DNA of 62,574 nt from RGIG3135 sp964477115. Its GTDB lineage: Bacteria; Actinomycetota; Coriobacteriia; Coriobacteriales; Eggerthellaceae. The notes beneath the pieces are model-generated. The model ran no database searches and was not told where the DNA came from. It saw only the letters and a program-made list of their open reading frames with translations. Shown in pieces: positions 14,990 to 31,490 of this stretch. The position numbers were made by a program, and so were the translations under genes. The stretch lies in NCBI GenBank assembly GCA_964477115.1, contig CAYZCY010000004.1, positions 1 through 62,574 on the forward strand, read 5' to 3'. Numbering within the stretch: the first letter of the stretch is position 1; each line of letters starts with the position of its first letter.

Positions 14990-15117
14990 ACGACTCACCC
15001 TTAACTAAAGTGCTTTCTGCTCAACTCTCCTTTTTCAAGAGGCTATCATACCCCGCCAAAGGAGCTTTCGCAAAAAACGATCCCATCAAGGACCTGAAAC
15101 AAGACCTGCGTGAAACG

Positions 15118-15149
15118 AAAAAGGCGCCGCTTATCCACTGAGCGGCGCC
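15118..15149 (-). terminator. glmM terminator
   Basis: GGCGCCGCT (15123-15131) pairs with AGCGGCGCC (15141-15149), followed on the minus strand by five U. It is a textbook intrinsic terminator 14 bases past the glmM stop. Confidence 0.9.
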
Positions 15150-15162
15150 CGAAAGCCTTGCC

Positions 15163-16533
15163 TTAAGATGCGGCCTCCACCACAGCGGCGATTGCCTGCG
15201 CGTGGGCTTTCGCAGCTTCGGCGTCGAGCGCCTCCACCATGACGCGAACCACCGGCTCGGTGCCGGAGGGTCGCAAGAGCACGCGTCCGTCTTCACCCAG
15301 CGCCTCCTCGGCGGCAGCCACAGCCGCAGCCACGTCAGCGCTTTCAGCGACCTTCTGCTTGTCGCCGACGCGCACGTTGATGAGGACCTGCGGGAAGCGC
15401 GTCATAACGGCAGCTGCCTCGGCAACGGACTTACCGCTGCGCTTCACGGCTGCGAGGAACTGGCAGGCGGTCATGAGGCCATCGCCTGTAGAGTTGCACT
15501 CCAGAAGGATCATGTGGCCCGACTGCTCGCCGCCGATAGCGTAACCGTGCTCGCGCATTTCCTCGAGCACGTAGCGATCGCCCACCTTGGTCTGCACGAC
15601 CTTAATGCCCGCATCGCGCATGGCGTGGACAAAGCCCAGGTTGCACATCACGGTGCTGACCGCCGTGTCGCCCGCAAGCACGCCACGCTGCTTCATGTCG
15701 AGCGCGCATACGGCCTCGATGACGTCACCGTCGATCTCGATTCCGCCCGGAGCCATCATCATGACGCGGTCCGCGTCACCGTCATGGGCGATACCTGCGT
15801 CGGCACCGCATTCGTCCATAAGCTCGCGCAGCGGAGTCAGGCAGGTAGAGCCGCACTTCACGTTGATGTCGGTGCCATCAAAGTCATCGTTGATGACCGT
15901 CACCTCGGCGCCCAGGCGGCGCAAAGCCGCAGCGCTCGTCAGCGAGGAGGCGCCATGGCCGGTGTCAAGAGCCACGTGCATGCCGCTGAAATCGATTCCC
16001 TGAGCGCGGATGTTCTCGACTGCGTGCTCGATGTAGATCTCGCAGGCATCCTCGATCTCAAGCGCAACGCCCAACTCAGGACCGAAGGGCATGTGCGCCT
16101 CTTCCTCCCCGGCAAGTCGCGCAGCGGCAACAGCGGCCTCGAGACCGCCGGATGTGATGAAGGATTCGATCTCATCCTCCATGGCGTCGGGAAGCTTGAA
16201 ACCCTGCGCATCAAAGAGCTTGATGCCGTTGTACTCGGGCGGGTTGTGCGAAGCGCTGATAACCGCGCCGCCATCGGCATGCAGCTCGCGCACGAGCAGG
16301 GCCACGGCGGGCGTGGGAATGACGCCGGCGAGCAGGGCCGTACCGCCCGCGCTGGTGATGCCGGCCACCATGGCGGCCTCGAGCATGTCGCCCGACAGGC
16401 GCGTATCCTTGCCAACAACGATGCTCTTACCCAGATACGTTGCGGCAGCCTGACCCAAACGGTAGGCCATCTCGCAGGTCAGCTCGACGTTAGCGATGCC
16501 GCGAACGCCATCGGTTCCAAACAGTCGTGCCAT
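15163..16533 (-). CDS. glmM: Phosphoglucosamine mutase
   Basis: Interconverts glucosamine-6-phosphate and glucosamine-1-phosphate for UDP-GlcNAc, the MurA substrate. In 456 residues the four conserved parts appear in order: MARLFGTDGVRG at the N-terminus, the phosphoserine loop ISASHNPPEYNGIK, the metal loop DGDADR and the sugar loop GGEQSGHM; the phosphate-binding RPSGTEP is near the end. The ATG at 16533 has AAAGGAAC upstream. It is monocistronic, with its own terminator. glmM often follows cdaA-cdaR, but here it follows hisE. Confidence 0.96.
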   Translation of the reverse strand: MARLFGTDGVRGIANVELTCEMAYRLGQAAATYLGKSIVVGKDTRLSGDMLEAAMVAGITSAGGTALLAGVIPTPAVALLVRELHADGGAVISASHNPPEYNGIKLFDAQGFKLPDAMEDEIESFITSGGLEAAVAAARLAGEEEAHMPFGPELGVALEIEDACEIYIEHAVENIRAQGIDFSGMHVALDTGHGASSLTSAAALRRLGAEVTVINDDFDGTDINVKCGSTCLTPLRELMDECGADAGIAHDGDADRVMMMAPGGIEIDGDVIEAVCALDMKQRGVLAGDTAVSTVMCNLGFVHAMRDAGIKVVQTKVGDRYVLEEMREHGYAIGGEQSGHMILLECNSTGDGLMTACQFLAAVKRSGKSVAEAAAVMTRFPQVLINVRVGDKQKVAESADVAAAVAAAEEALGEDGRVLLRPSGTEPVVRVMVEALDAEAAKAHAQAIAAVVEAAS

Positions 16534-16630
16534 GATTGTTCCTTTCAGCCAATTGATTTCGCAATGCTAAGCGAAACCGATTCCAGTCTTTACTGATGGC
16601 GCGGCCTGATGCCCCGCCACGCACATAGCC

Positions 16631-17107
16631 CTAGATGCGTCTCTTGACGAACTCCTCATGCAGGCGAAGGGCGCCTTCGGGGCGCTCCGCTTCGGTCATG
16701 CGGTTGTTGAGCTCGGCGGCGAACTCATCGATGGAGATGCCGAAGCGCTCGAGCACCACAAGCAAGTGGTACACCACGTCAGCGGCTTCGTAGCGCAGAT
16801 GGTCAAGCTGCGCGCAGGCATCCGCCGCAAGCTCTTGGGCAAGATCGCTTTCGACAGCCAAGTCAGCCGCCTCGCGCGCGAAGTACAGGGCCGCGTCCGC
16901 ATCCTTAGCGCCAAGGGCCACTTCCCCAGCCTCTTCCATGAGCTTTTTCAGGGGCTTGTCGAGATCACCCGAAAGCAGACGGTAGGTGTAGCTTTCCTCC
17001 CCCGCCTCGCGGCGCGCGGCGATGGTTGCCGCCAGGGCCTCCATGGTTGCGCCGATCTGCGAAACGGGCGCCACCTCGCCTTCGGGAACGTAAGTCTTCT
17101 GCGTCAT
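16631..17107 (-). CDS. hisE: Phosphoribosyl-ATP pyrophosphatase with internal insertion
   Basis: Second step of histidine synthesis: hydrolysis of PR-ATP to PR-AMP. The MazG-like all-alpha core is recognisable as KKLMEEAGEVALGAKD (residues 54-69) and YEAADVVYHLLVVLERFGIS (106-125), carrying the metal-binding acidic residues. The protein is 158 residues, while the family is usually 90-110. The excess is an N-terminal extension of about 15-20 residues and an insert of about 32 residues (72-103) between the two motifs. That insert contains YFAREAADL, a diverged echo of the second motif. The start is ATG 17107; the longer upstream frame is non-conserved. No other his gene is nearby. Confidence 0.85.
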   Translation of the reverse strand: MTQKTYVPEGEVAPVSQIGATMEALAATIAARREAGEESYTYRLLSGDLDKPLKKLMEEAGEVALGAKDADAALYFAREAADLAVESDLAQELAADACAQLDHLRYEAADVVYHLLVVLERFGISIDEFAAELNNRMTEAERPEGALRLHEEFVKRRI

Positions 17108-17204
17108 ATTCGCCTTTCCTAGCTTGAACGCAAATAAAATGACCTTTTGCGAGAGAAGTATACAACCACCGAGCTTCCGCGAATGTTTCCATTCAATTGA
17201 GCGC

Positions 17205-17240
17205 AAAAGAAAAGCGAACCCGACACGTGCCGGGTTCGCT
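17205..17240 (-). terminator. rpoBC operon terminator
   Basis: AGCGAACCCG (17213-17222) pairs with CGGGTTCGCT (17231-17240), followed on the minus strand by TTTCTTTT. It lies about 45 bases after the rpoC stop. Confidence 0.9.
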
Positions 17241-17285
17241 CTCATTCCATGCTATTCGAACGCGGATGCCCGTCAGAGGCTGGAT

Positions 17286-21683
<4,398 letters not shown>

Positions 21684-21685
21684 CT

Positions 21686-25255
<3,570 letters not shown>

Positions 25256-25309
25256 GAGGCTATTCCTCCTTCACGCACATCGCAAATCTGCAAAAAGTTG
25301 CAATTTGCT

Positions 25310-25338
25310 AGAATATTACGCAAATAAGGCGAGGTCAA
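25310..25338 (-). promoter_or_regulatory. rpoBC promoter
   Basis: Minus-strand TTGACC (25338-25333), 17-bp spacer, TATTCT (25315-25310), in a locally AT-rich stretch. The predicted leader is about 48 nt, ending in AAGGAGG. Confidence 0.75.
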
Positions 25339-25453
25339 GAAAAATTTTAAAGAGCCGTGGAGATTATTTGTATTTTCGCGCTTTGATCAGGCCTATTGCC
25401 TCGATATTAATTTCATTTCCCGAAACAGCATGGCGGGTGGCCAAAAAACGCGC

Positions 25454-26170
25454 TTAGACCTCGATGCGCTCGAACATGTCGACGCCCATGCCGCACAGGG
25501 GGCACTCGTAGTCCTCGGGCAACTCATCAACGTATTCGATGTGGCCGCAGATGGTGCACTGCCATGCGTACTTCTTAGGTGCGGTCTCAGCGGGGGCGGT
25601 CTCAGCGTGAGCGACCTCGCCAGCGGGCGCTGTAGCCTCGGCACCAGCCGCAACAGCCTCCTCCTTCGGCACATAGGACGAAGCCTTGGCGGGCGTCTTG
25701 CCGCGCTTGACCTCGTGGTAATAGGCATAGGTCATGGGAGCATCGCCCTCAACGAGATATGCTTGTTCAACCTCTCCTATGAACATGATGTGCGTGCCCA
25801 CGTCAAGCGTTTCGATTACGCGAAGCGAAAACTGCGCGACCGCGCCCTCGGTCACGCGGGGAACACCGAAGGGGTCCTCTTCCCAGGCGACGTCGGCAAA
25901 CTTGTCAAACTCAAGGCTGCTCCTGAATCCGAATACCCCGACAAGATCCATCGCAGCCTGCTCGCCGAGCACGGTGACGGCATAGCGGCCGGACTTGAGG
26001 ATGGCCTGCGTAGTGGCGTTTTCCTTGTTGAGCGCGATGGAGACGCGCGCGGGAGCAGAGGTGACCTGCTGGAAGGTGTTGATGACGCAGCCGAACTTCT
26101 GCTCAGCGTCACGCGCGGTAACAATGTAGAGGCCGTAGCTCACTGCCCTGAAAGCGCTTCTGTCGATCAT
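25454..26170 (-). CDS. Flavin reductase-rubredoxin fusion (high-molecular-weight rubredoxin type)
   Basis: An NAD(P)H-dependent FMN reductase domain (residues about 1-160, with SYGLYIVTARD near the N-terminus) is joined by an Ala/Glu/Pro linker to a C-terminal rubredoxin. The rubredoxin has Cys205, Cys208, Cys223 and Cys226 in WQCTICGH and YECPLCGMG. This architecture matches Hrb of Moorella, which passes electrons to a flavodiiron protein; such rubredoxins can also feed superoxide reductase. The ATG at 26170 follows GAGGAGGAA; the longer frame upstream is not conserved. It is transcribed alone from a promoter whose palindrome matches that of the desulfoferrodoxin gene, supporting an oxygen or nitrosative stress role. 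Confidence 0.92.
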   Translation of the reverse strand: MIDRSAFRAVSYGLYIVTARDAEQKFGCVINTFQQVTSAPARVSIALNKENATTQAILKSGRYAVTVLGEQAAMDLVGVFGFRSSLEFDKFADVAWEEDPFGVPRVTEGAVAQFSLRVIETLDVGTHIMFIGEVEQAYLVEGDAPMTYAYYHEVKRGKTPAKASSYVPKEEAVAAGAEATAPAGEVAHAETAPAETAPKKYAWQCTICGHIEYVDELPEDYECPLCGMGVDMFERIEV

Positions 26171-26269
26171 GGTTCCTCCTCGAAATAAATGCGAGTCCCG
26201 TCCGAAAACTCTCCCTGCAAGCGGCCTCATGCATAAGTCGCCGCACGTGGCCGTCTGTCGCTCTGCTAT

Positions 26270-26298
26270 ATGTTACTAACTTGATAACATATATGCAA
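26270..26298 (-). promoter_or_regulatory. Flavin reductase-rubredoxin promoter with shared operator
   Basis: Minus-strand TTGCAT (26298-26293), 17-bp spacer, TAACAT (26275-26270). The palindrome ATGTTACTAA, one base, TTGATAACAT at 26270-26290 differs from the dfx site (1540-1560) only at the central base, and sits at the same place over the -10. Confidence 0.75.
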
Positions 26299-26360
26299 TA
26301 CCCCGTTATCCGCCCCTTTGCCAGCCCGATACCTCACAAAGGACTAATGCTTCACGACCG

Positions 26361-26903
26361 CTATTTCCCGTCACGCATGGCCTTGAGCTTAGCGAGCGTG
26401 TCGGCGGGAACGCGCTCGGCAAGCGTGTTCTTCTTGACCGTCTTGGGCGTTTCGTCGAGCTGGGCTTCGTAGTAGTACATCCCCACCTCGCCGCTGAAGC
26501 CGTCGGCGCTCATGCGGTCGACGCCGCCGCCGAACACGGTGTCCTGAATGGTTGCATCGCTCGTTACCACCAGCGTCTCGATCATACGCTCGCGCGCGTC
26601 GTGCGCCAGCTTCTCGATCACCTTGTCGGCCGATTCGCCGGCGCGCGAGAAGATCACCTGCACGCCTCCGATCTTTTCGGCAGCGCCCTGGGAAAATTCG
26701 TTGCGCGCACCGTCGAACACGATGATGGCCTTGTAGTCACGGCCCGCGAAGTGAACCACGTCGTTGATAAGCCGCTCGCGGGCGGTGTTGAAGGTGTCGT
26801 CGGTATAGTCTGGATGCGTTGAGCTCACACGCTTGTAGCGACTGCCCGAGCGCAGCACGTTATAGCCGTCGACGATCAGCAGCTTCTTGCGTTCCTTTGC
26901 CAT
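26361..26903 (-). CDS. yacP: NYN-domain ribonuclease, YacP/Rae1 type
   Basis: A 180-residue PIN-like NYN nuclease. The opening LLIVDGYNVLRS carries the first acidic metal ligand; AIIVFDGARNEFSQ and ETLVVTSDATIQDTVFG hold the rest of the acidic cluster. In Bacillus subtilis the homologue Rae1 is a ribosome-associated endoribonuclease that cuts mRNA in the A site. It lies 30 bases downstream of rlmB, the same pairing as in Firmicutes, which supports a link with the ribosome. Activity is inferred. Confidence 0.88.
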   Translation of the reverse strand: MAKERKKLLIVDGYNVLRSGSRYKRVSSTHPDYTDDTFNTARERLINDVVHFAGRDYKAIIVFDGARNEFSQGAAEKIGGVQVIFSRAGESADKVIEKLAHDARERMIETLVVTSDATIQDTVFGGGVDRMSADGFSGEVGMYYYEAQLDETPKTVKKNTLAERVPADTLAKLKAMRDGK

Positions 26904-26933
26904 GGATGCTCCTTACAACCCAAGGCCTAAGGG

Positions 26934-27710
26934 CTATTTCGCGTGAACGGGCGCCTCGCCCGCAGCGCGGTTCTGGCGCAGCCATTCGTACATGCAGGCG
27001 GTGGAGGCCTGCGCAACGTTGAGCGAGGAGATCTCGCCCACCTGCGGAAGCTTCACGCCGAAGTCGCAGTTCTCGAGAACCAAGCGGGACACGCCCTCGC
27101 CTTCATTGCCCATGACGAGCACCATCTTGCCCTTCAGGTTGGCATCCCAGATGTAGTCCTGCGCATGCTCAGTGGCGGCAGCTACCCAGAAGCCCTCCTC
27201 CTTCAGACGATCGAGCGTGCTTGTGATGTTGGCAACCTGGGAAACGGGAATATGGGCGATGGCGCCTGCGGAGCTCTTGTAGGTGGCGGCGGTCACGCGG
27301 GCGGCGCGCTTGTTGGGGATGATGATGCCAGCGGCGCCCACCGATTCGGCGCTGCGGGCGATAGCGCCCAGATTGCCCGCATCGGTGATATGGTCGAGCA
27401 CCACGATAAGGGCTCGACCTTCGTTCTCGTCGGCGCAAGCCTTGGCATGCTCCAGGATGGTGGTGACGTTGACGTAGTCGAAAGGCCTGGTCTCAGCCAT
27501 CACGCCCTGATGGCTCTCACGCTCGGAAATCTCGTCGAGCTTCTTCTTGGAGATGGACTTCACGGGGACGTTGAGGTTCTTTGCCTTGCGCAGGATGTCG
27601 TTCACGAGGCTGTCACGCTTCACATTGTCGGCCATGAGGATGCACTTGATCGGCACGTGCGTGCGCAGTGCCTCGATAACGGGACGCTTGCCTTCGATGT
27701 ATTCAGCCAT
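26934..27710 (-). CDS. rlmB: 23S rRNA 2'-O-methyltransferase, TrmH/RlmB family
   Basis: SPOUT-class methyltransferase, expected to methylate the ribose of G2251 (E. coli numbering) in the P loop of 23S rRNA. In 258 residues there is an N-terminal substrate-binding domain (MAEYIEGKRPVIEAL) and a knotted catalytic domain with the three motifs LDHITDAGNLGAIARSAE, VLVMGNEGEGVSRLV and LPQVGEISSLNVAQASTA. It forms a pair with the NYN nuclease gene. Substrate position within the TrmH family is by homology only. Confidence 0.9.
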   Translation of the reverse strand: MAEYIEGKRPVIEALRTHVPIKCILMADNVKRDSLVNDILRKAKNLNVPVKSISKKKLDEISERESHQGVMAETRPFDYVNVTTILEHAKACADENEGRALIVVLDHITDAGNLGAIARSAESVGAAGIIIPNKRAARVTAATYKSSAGAIAHIPVSQVANITSTLDRLKEEGFWVAAATEHAQDYIWDANLKGKMVLVMGNEGEGVSRLVLENCDFGVKLPQVGEISSLNVAQASTACMYEWLRQNRAAGEAPVHAK

Positions 27711-27820
27711 GATGCTCGCTTTCTGTGTCTATCGTATTGTCCGCGCGGCGTGTCAGTCCTTGCGTCCGGCCGGCACACCGCGATCATTTCAGCTTGCGTT
27801 TTAAACGACAAGCCAGTGTA

Positions 27821-28480
27821 TCATGCGCACGCTTCGTCCAAAAGCGCAGCCAGCTCTTCCGGCTTTTCAATAGTGTGCGAAGGTAAGCTCGCCGCCAGGA
27901 CCTCGGGCGAGAACATGCCCCAGCAAACCGCCACGGTGGTGCAGCCGGCGCCGTTGCCCGCCTGCATGTCGAAGGGGCTGTCCCCCACATACAGGCACTC
28001 GGAGGGCGCGCACCCTAAAAGCTCGCATCCGTAAGCCACCGGAGCTGGATCGGGCTTGTGCGCCGGGAAGTCATCGGGGCCCACAAGGCACTCAACATAG
28101 TCCGCAAGCCCGCACACCTCAAGCCCGCGCTGAGCAAGCGCATGACGCTTCGAGGTGACCACGCCCACGCGAAGACCGCGTTCGCGCACATCGGCCAGCA
28201 TGGAGGATACGCCATCGAAGGCGCGTACGCATTCGTCATGCACCTCATGGTTGTAGTTGCGATACACCGTGAGCAGGCGCTCGTGCACGGCGGGATCGTC
28301 CGTGAAATCCCACATCTGGGTCTCGAGGGGCTGGCCCACCTTCTTCATGAGCTCCTCTTCGGGAAAGCTCACCCCGAGAACCTCATCCATGCTATGGCGA
28401 AAGGACGCAAGGATGAGCTCGTGGGTGTCGAGCAAGGTCCCGTCCAAATCGAAGAGCACTGCCTTGAAGCTGCCGGCCAT
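27821..28480 (-). CDS. HAD-family phosphatase (PpaX/Gph-like)
   Basis: A 219-residue haloacid dehalogenase hydrolase. Motif I is FDLDGTLLDTH (nucleophile Asp), motif II VVTSK, motif III the Lys in PAHKPDPAPV and motif IV YVGDSPFDMQAG. A helical cap sits between motifs I and II. These proteins hydrolyse phosphoglycolate, pyrophosphate or sugar phosphates; the sequence does not decide which. The start is the ATG at 28480 with AAAGGAGAT; the upstream in-frame region covers the proS terminator and is non-coding. Confidence 0.85.
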   Translation of the reverse strand: MAGSFKAVLFDLDGTLLDTHELILASFRHSMDEVLGVSFPEEELMKKVGQPLETQMWDFTDDPAVHERLLTVYRNYNHEVHDECVRAFDGVSSMLADVRERGLRVGVVTSKRHALAQRGLEVCGLADYVECLVGPDDFPAHKPDPAPVAYGCELLGCAPSECLYVGDSPFDMQAGNGAGCTTVAVCWGMFSPEVLAASLPSHTIEKPEELAALLDEACA

Positions 28481-28501
28481 AGATCTCCTTTCGCCGTAGA
28501 A

Positions 28502-28533
28502 AGTCAAAGAGGGGCGCAAAGCCTGCGCCCCTC
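28502..28533 (-). terminator. Terminator after proS
   Basis: GAGGGGCGCA (28509-28518) pairs with TGCGCCCCTC (28524-28533), followed on the minus strand by TTTGACTTT. It lies about 45 bases past the proS stop and closes the pyrH-proS operon. Confidence 0.85.
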
Positions 28534-28576
28534 GGAATGTATCACATACCCGCGTCCGCAACGCGCGCGAAACAGC

Positions 28577-30328
28577 TTACGCAAACAGACCGTCAAAGGT
28601 ATGGGAGCCTGCGCCGTTGTTCTTCATGCTGCGCTTGGCAAACGTCATCAATTCGGCGAGCGCTGCCAAAGCGACGCTCTTCTTCTCGCCGGTCTGGCGG
28701 CGCTTGAGCTCGACGGTGCCTTCGGCAAGACCGCGCTTGCCAACCACGATCTGCAGCGGCCAGCCGATGAGGTCGGCGTCGGCGAACTTGACGCCCGCAC
28801 GCTCGTTGCGGTCGTCAATGACAACCTCGAAGCCAAGCTCTGCCAGATCAGCGGCAATCTTTTCGGCTGCGGGGGCAACCAGCTCATCGCCGACGGTCAG
28901 CGGAATGACGCACACGTGAGCCGGGGCGATGGACATGGGCCACTTGATACCGTACTCGTCGTTGTACTGCTCGACGACGGCGGCTACGGTGCGGGACACG
29001 CCAACGCCGTAGCAGCCCATGATGAAGGGCTTCTCGACACCGTCTTCGTCCATGAAGTTAGCGCCCATGGCAACGGAGTACTTGGTGCCGAGCTGGAAGA
29101 CCTGGGAAACCTCGATGCCGCGGGCGCCGTCCAGAGGCAGGCCGCAGGTCGGGCAGGAATCGCCGGGCTTGACCACGCAGAGATCAGCCCACTCGTCAAC
29201 GTTGAAGTCGACGCCCAAACGAGCGCCCACGTAGTGGTAGCCCTCCTCGTTGGCACCGACAACCCACTGACCGACGTTCTTCAGGCAGCGATCAGCTATG
29301 ACGCGAGCGCCCTCGGGCAGGCCGACCGGTCCCATGGAACCCTTGAACAGGCCGAATGCCTCCATCTCCTCATCGGTGAGGAGACCGAAGCCATCAACGA
29401 CGCGGTCAGCTTTGATGTCGTTGAGTTCGTGATCTCCGGGAATGAAGAACACGACGAGCTTACCTTCTGCATCCTTGCCGGAAAGGGCCTTGACCGTGGA
29501 GGTCTCGGGGATGCCCAAGAAAGCGGCAAGCTCTTCGATGGTGTGGATGCCGGGCGTGGAGATCTTCTCGATGCCGGCAACCTCGTGAACGGTAGGGATG
29601 GTGATGCACTCACCGGCTTCGGTGTTGGCAGCGTAGCCGCAGGTGCAGTGGACGAGCTCGGCTTCGCCGGCGTTGGCAAGCGCCATGAACTCGGTGGTAA
29701 CCTTGCCGCCGATCTGACCGGAGTCAGCCTCAACCGGACGGTAGTCAAGACCGCAGCGCTCGCAAATGTTGCCGTAAGCGCGGCTCATGTCGTCATAGGT
29801 CTTTTGCAGGGACTCCTGGGTGGAATGGAAGCTGTAGGCGTCCTTCATGATGAACTCGCGGCTGCGCAGCAGGCCGAAGCGCGGGCGAATCTCGTCGCGG
29901 AACTTAACCTGGATCTGATAGAGCGAGCAGGGCAGCTCCTTGTAGGAACGCAGCTCGTTGCGGATGAGCGCGGTGATGAGCTCCTCATGCGTGGGACCGA
30001 GGCACATGCCGTGGTCATGGCGGTCGTTCAGGCGCATCAGCTCCGGACCGTAGTCATCCCAGCGGCCGGACTCATGCCAAAGCTCTGCGGGCTGCAGTGC
30101 GGGCATCATGATTTCCTGCGAGTCGATGGCGTTCATCTCCTCGCGAACGATATTCGAGACCTTGGCGAGCACGCGCTGGCCCAAGGGCAGGAAGGTATAC
30201 ACGCCGGAAGCGGTCTTGCGGATCATGCCCGCGCGAAGCAGCAGGCGATGGCTGGCGATTTCGGCGTCAGCGGGATCTTCCTTGAGCGTGGGAGCATACA
30301 GCTTGCTCATTCGCATTACGTTAGTCAT
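28577..30328 (-). CDS. proS: Prolyl-tRNA synthetase, bacterial type
   Basis: Charges tRNA-Pro. The 583 residues are the long bacterial form with class II motifs 2 and 3 (FRDEIRPRFGLLRSREFIMKD, seen as RPRFGLLRSREFIMKDAYSF, and MGCYGVGVSRTVAA). The editing (INS) domain lies between them at about residues 235-395, with an anticodon-binding domain at the C-terminus. The start overlaps the ispG stop by eight bases (ATGACTAA), so translation is coupled. The last gene of the pyrH-to-proS run. Confidence 0.97.
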   Translation of the reverse strand: MTNVMRMSKLYAPTLKEDPADAEIASHRLLLRAGMIRKTASGVYTFLPLGQRVLAKVSNIVREEMNAIDSQEIMMPALQPAELWHESGRWDDYGPELMRLNDRHDHGMCLGPTHEELITALIRNELRSYKELPCSLYQIQVKFRDEIRPRFGLLRSREFIMKDAYSFHSTQESLQKTYDDMSRAYGNICERCGLDYRPVEADSGQIGGKVTTEFMALANAGEAELVHCTCGYAANTEAGECITIPTVHEVAGIEKISTPGIHTIEELAAFLGIPETSTVKALSGKDAEGKLVVFFIPGDHELNDIKADRVVDGFGLLTDEEMEAFGLFKGSMGPVGLPEGARVIADRCLKNVGQWVVGANEEGYHYVGARLGVDFNVDEWADLCVVKPGDSCPTCGLPLDGARGIEVSQVFQLGTKYSVAMGANFMDEDGVEKPFIMGCYGVGVSRTVAAVVEQYNDEYGIKWPMSIAPAHVCVIPLTVGDELVAPAAEKIAADLAELGFEVVIDDRNERAGVKFADADLIGWPLQIVVGKRGLAEGTVELKRRQTGEKKSVALAALAELMTFAKRSMKNNGAGSHTFDGLFA

Positions 30329-31412
30329 CTAGCTTTCCTATCTCTTCCATTAGGGCGTCCACGATGTCGGACTCGGCCACTTTGCGGACGATTTTACCAT
30401 GCGAGAAAACAACACCCGAGCCATCGCCGCAGGCAACGCCGATATCGGCGTCAGCAGCCTCACCCGGACCGTTGACGACACAACCCATGACGGCGACCTT
30501 GATCGGGCTTTCGATGGCCGAGATACGTTCCTCGACCTGAGAGGCCAGCCCTATGAGGTCAACTGCACAGCGCCCGCAGGTCGGGCAGCTGATGAGCTCG
30601 GGAACGCGCCGACGAAGCCCGAGCGCCCCGAGCAGCGTCCAGCAGGCACGGATCTCGACCACGGGGTCATCGGTCAGCGAAATGCGCATCGTGTCGCCTA
30701 TGCCCTGCTCGAGCAGAACGCCCAAGCCGCAAGCCGACTTGATGATGCCCTGGAAGGCCGTGCCGGCCTCGGTCACGCCAATGTGCAAGGGCACCTGCGG
30801 GATCATTTCGGCGAGCAGGCGGTAGGTGGCGATGGTGGCCTGCACGTCATGGGCCTTGGCAGACACTACGACGTCAGTGAAGCCGCGCCCCTCGAAGTAG
30901 GCCACGTAGTCCGCCGCGGACTTAGCCAGCTTCTCGGGCAGGGTGAGGTCGCTGCGCTCGGCAAGCGCTGCGTCAAGGGAGCCCGCGTTCACGCCGATGC
31001 GAATGGGAATGCCCGCTTCGCGTGCGGCGTCGATCACAGCGTCGGTCTTCTCAAGGCCGCCGATGTTGCCGGGATTGATGCGAAGCTTCGCCGCGCCACG
31101 ACGAGCGGCCTCGATGGCTATATGCGCATCGAAGTGGATGTCGGCCACAACCGGCAGGGGCGACTTTGCGCACACGGCCTCGAAGGCGTCCAGGCAGTCA
31201 CGGCGCGGAATGGCCATGCGGACCACCTCGCAGCCGGCAGCCGCAAGCGCTTCTATCTGAGCCAGGTTGGCCTCGACGTCTCGAGCGGGCGCGTTCAGCA
31301 TGGACTGGACCACAACGGGAGCCCCGCCGCCAAGGCAGACATCTCCCACCATGATGCGACGCGTGCCATTACTTGGCCGCGCGATTTGGCATGGCTTGAT
31401 GTCTTCGCTCAT
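30321..31412 (-). CDS. ispG: HMB-PP synthase
   Basis: Penultimate step of the MEP isoprenoid pathway: converts MEcPP to HMB-PP using a [4Fe-4S] cluster. From the ATG at 31412 (GGAGG eight bases away) the protein has 363 residues. A TIM barrel carries VQSMLNAPARDVEAN and VADIHFDAHIA; the C-terminal cluster domain has SCPTCGRC and MGCVVNGPGEA with the three Cys ligands and the Glu. With dxr in the same operon, it shows the MEP route is used, supplying UppS. Confidence 0.96.
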   Translation of the reverse strand: MSEDIKPCQIARPSNGTRRIMVGDVCLGGGAPVVVQSMLNAPARDVEANLAQIEALAAAGCEVVRMAIPRRDCLDAFEAVCAKSPLPVVADIHFDAHIAIEAARRGAAKLRINPGNIGGLEKTDAVIDAAREAGIPIRIGVNAGSLDAALAERSDLTLPEKLAKSAADYVAYFEGRGFTDVVVSAKAHDVQATIATYRLLAEMIPQVPLHIGVTEAGTAFQGIIKSACGLGVLLEQGIGDTMRISLTDDPVVEIRACWTLLGALGLRRRVPELISCPTCGRCAVDLIGLASQVEERISAIESPIKVAVMGCVVNGPGEAADADIGVACGDGSGVVFSHGKIVRKVAESDIVDALMEEIGKLDD

Positions 31413-31490
31413 CTTGCCCGCCTCCCTCTCTTGCAGACGTATTTCCACAACCGTTCTACTATAGCCCATCACGAGGCCCGAAAGGCGACT

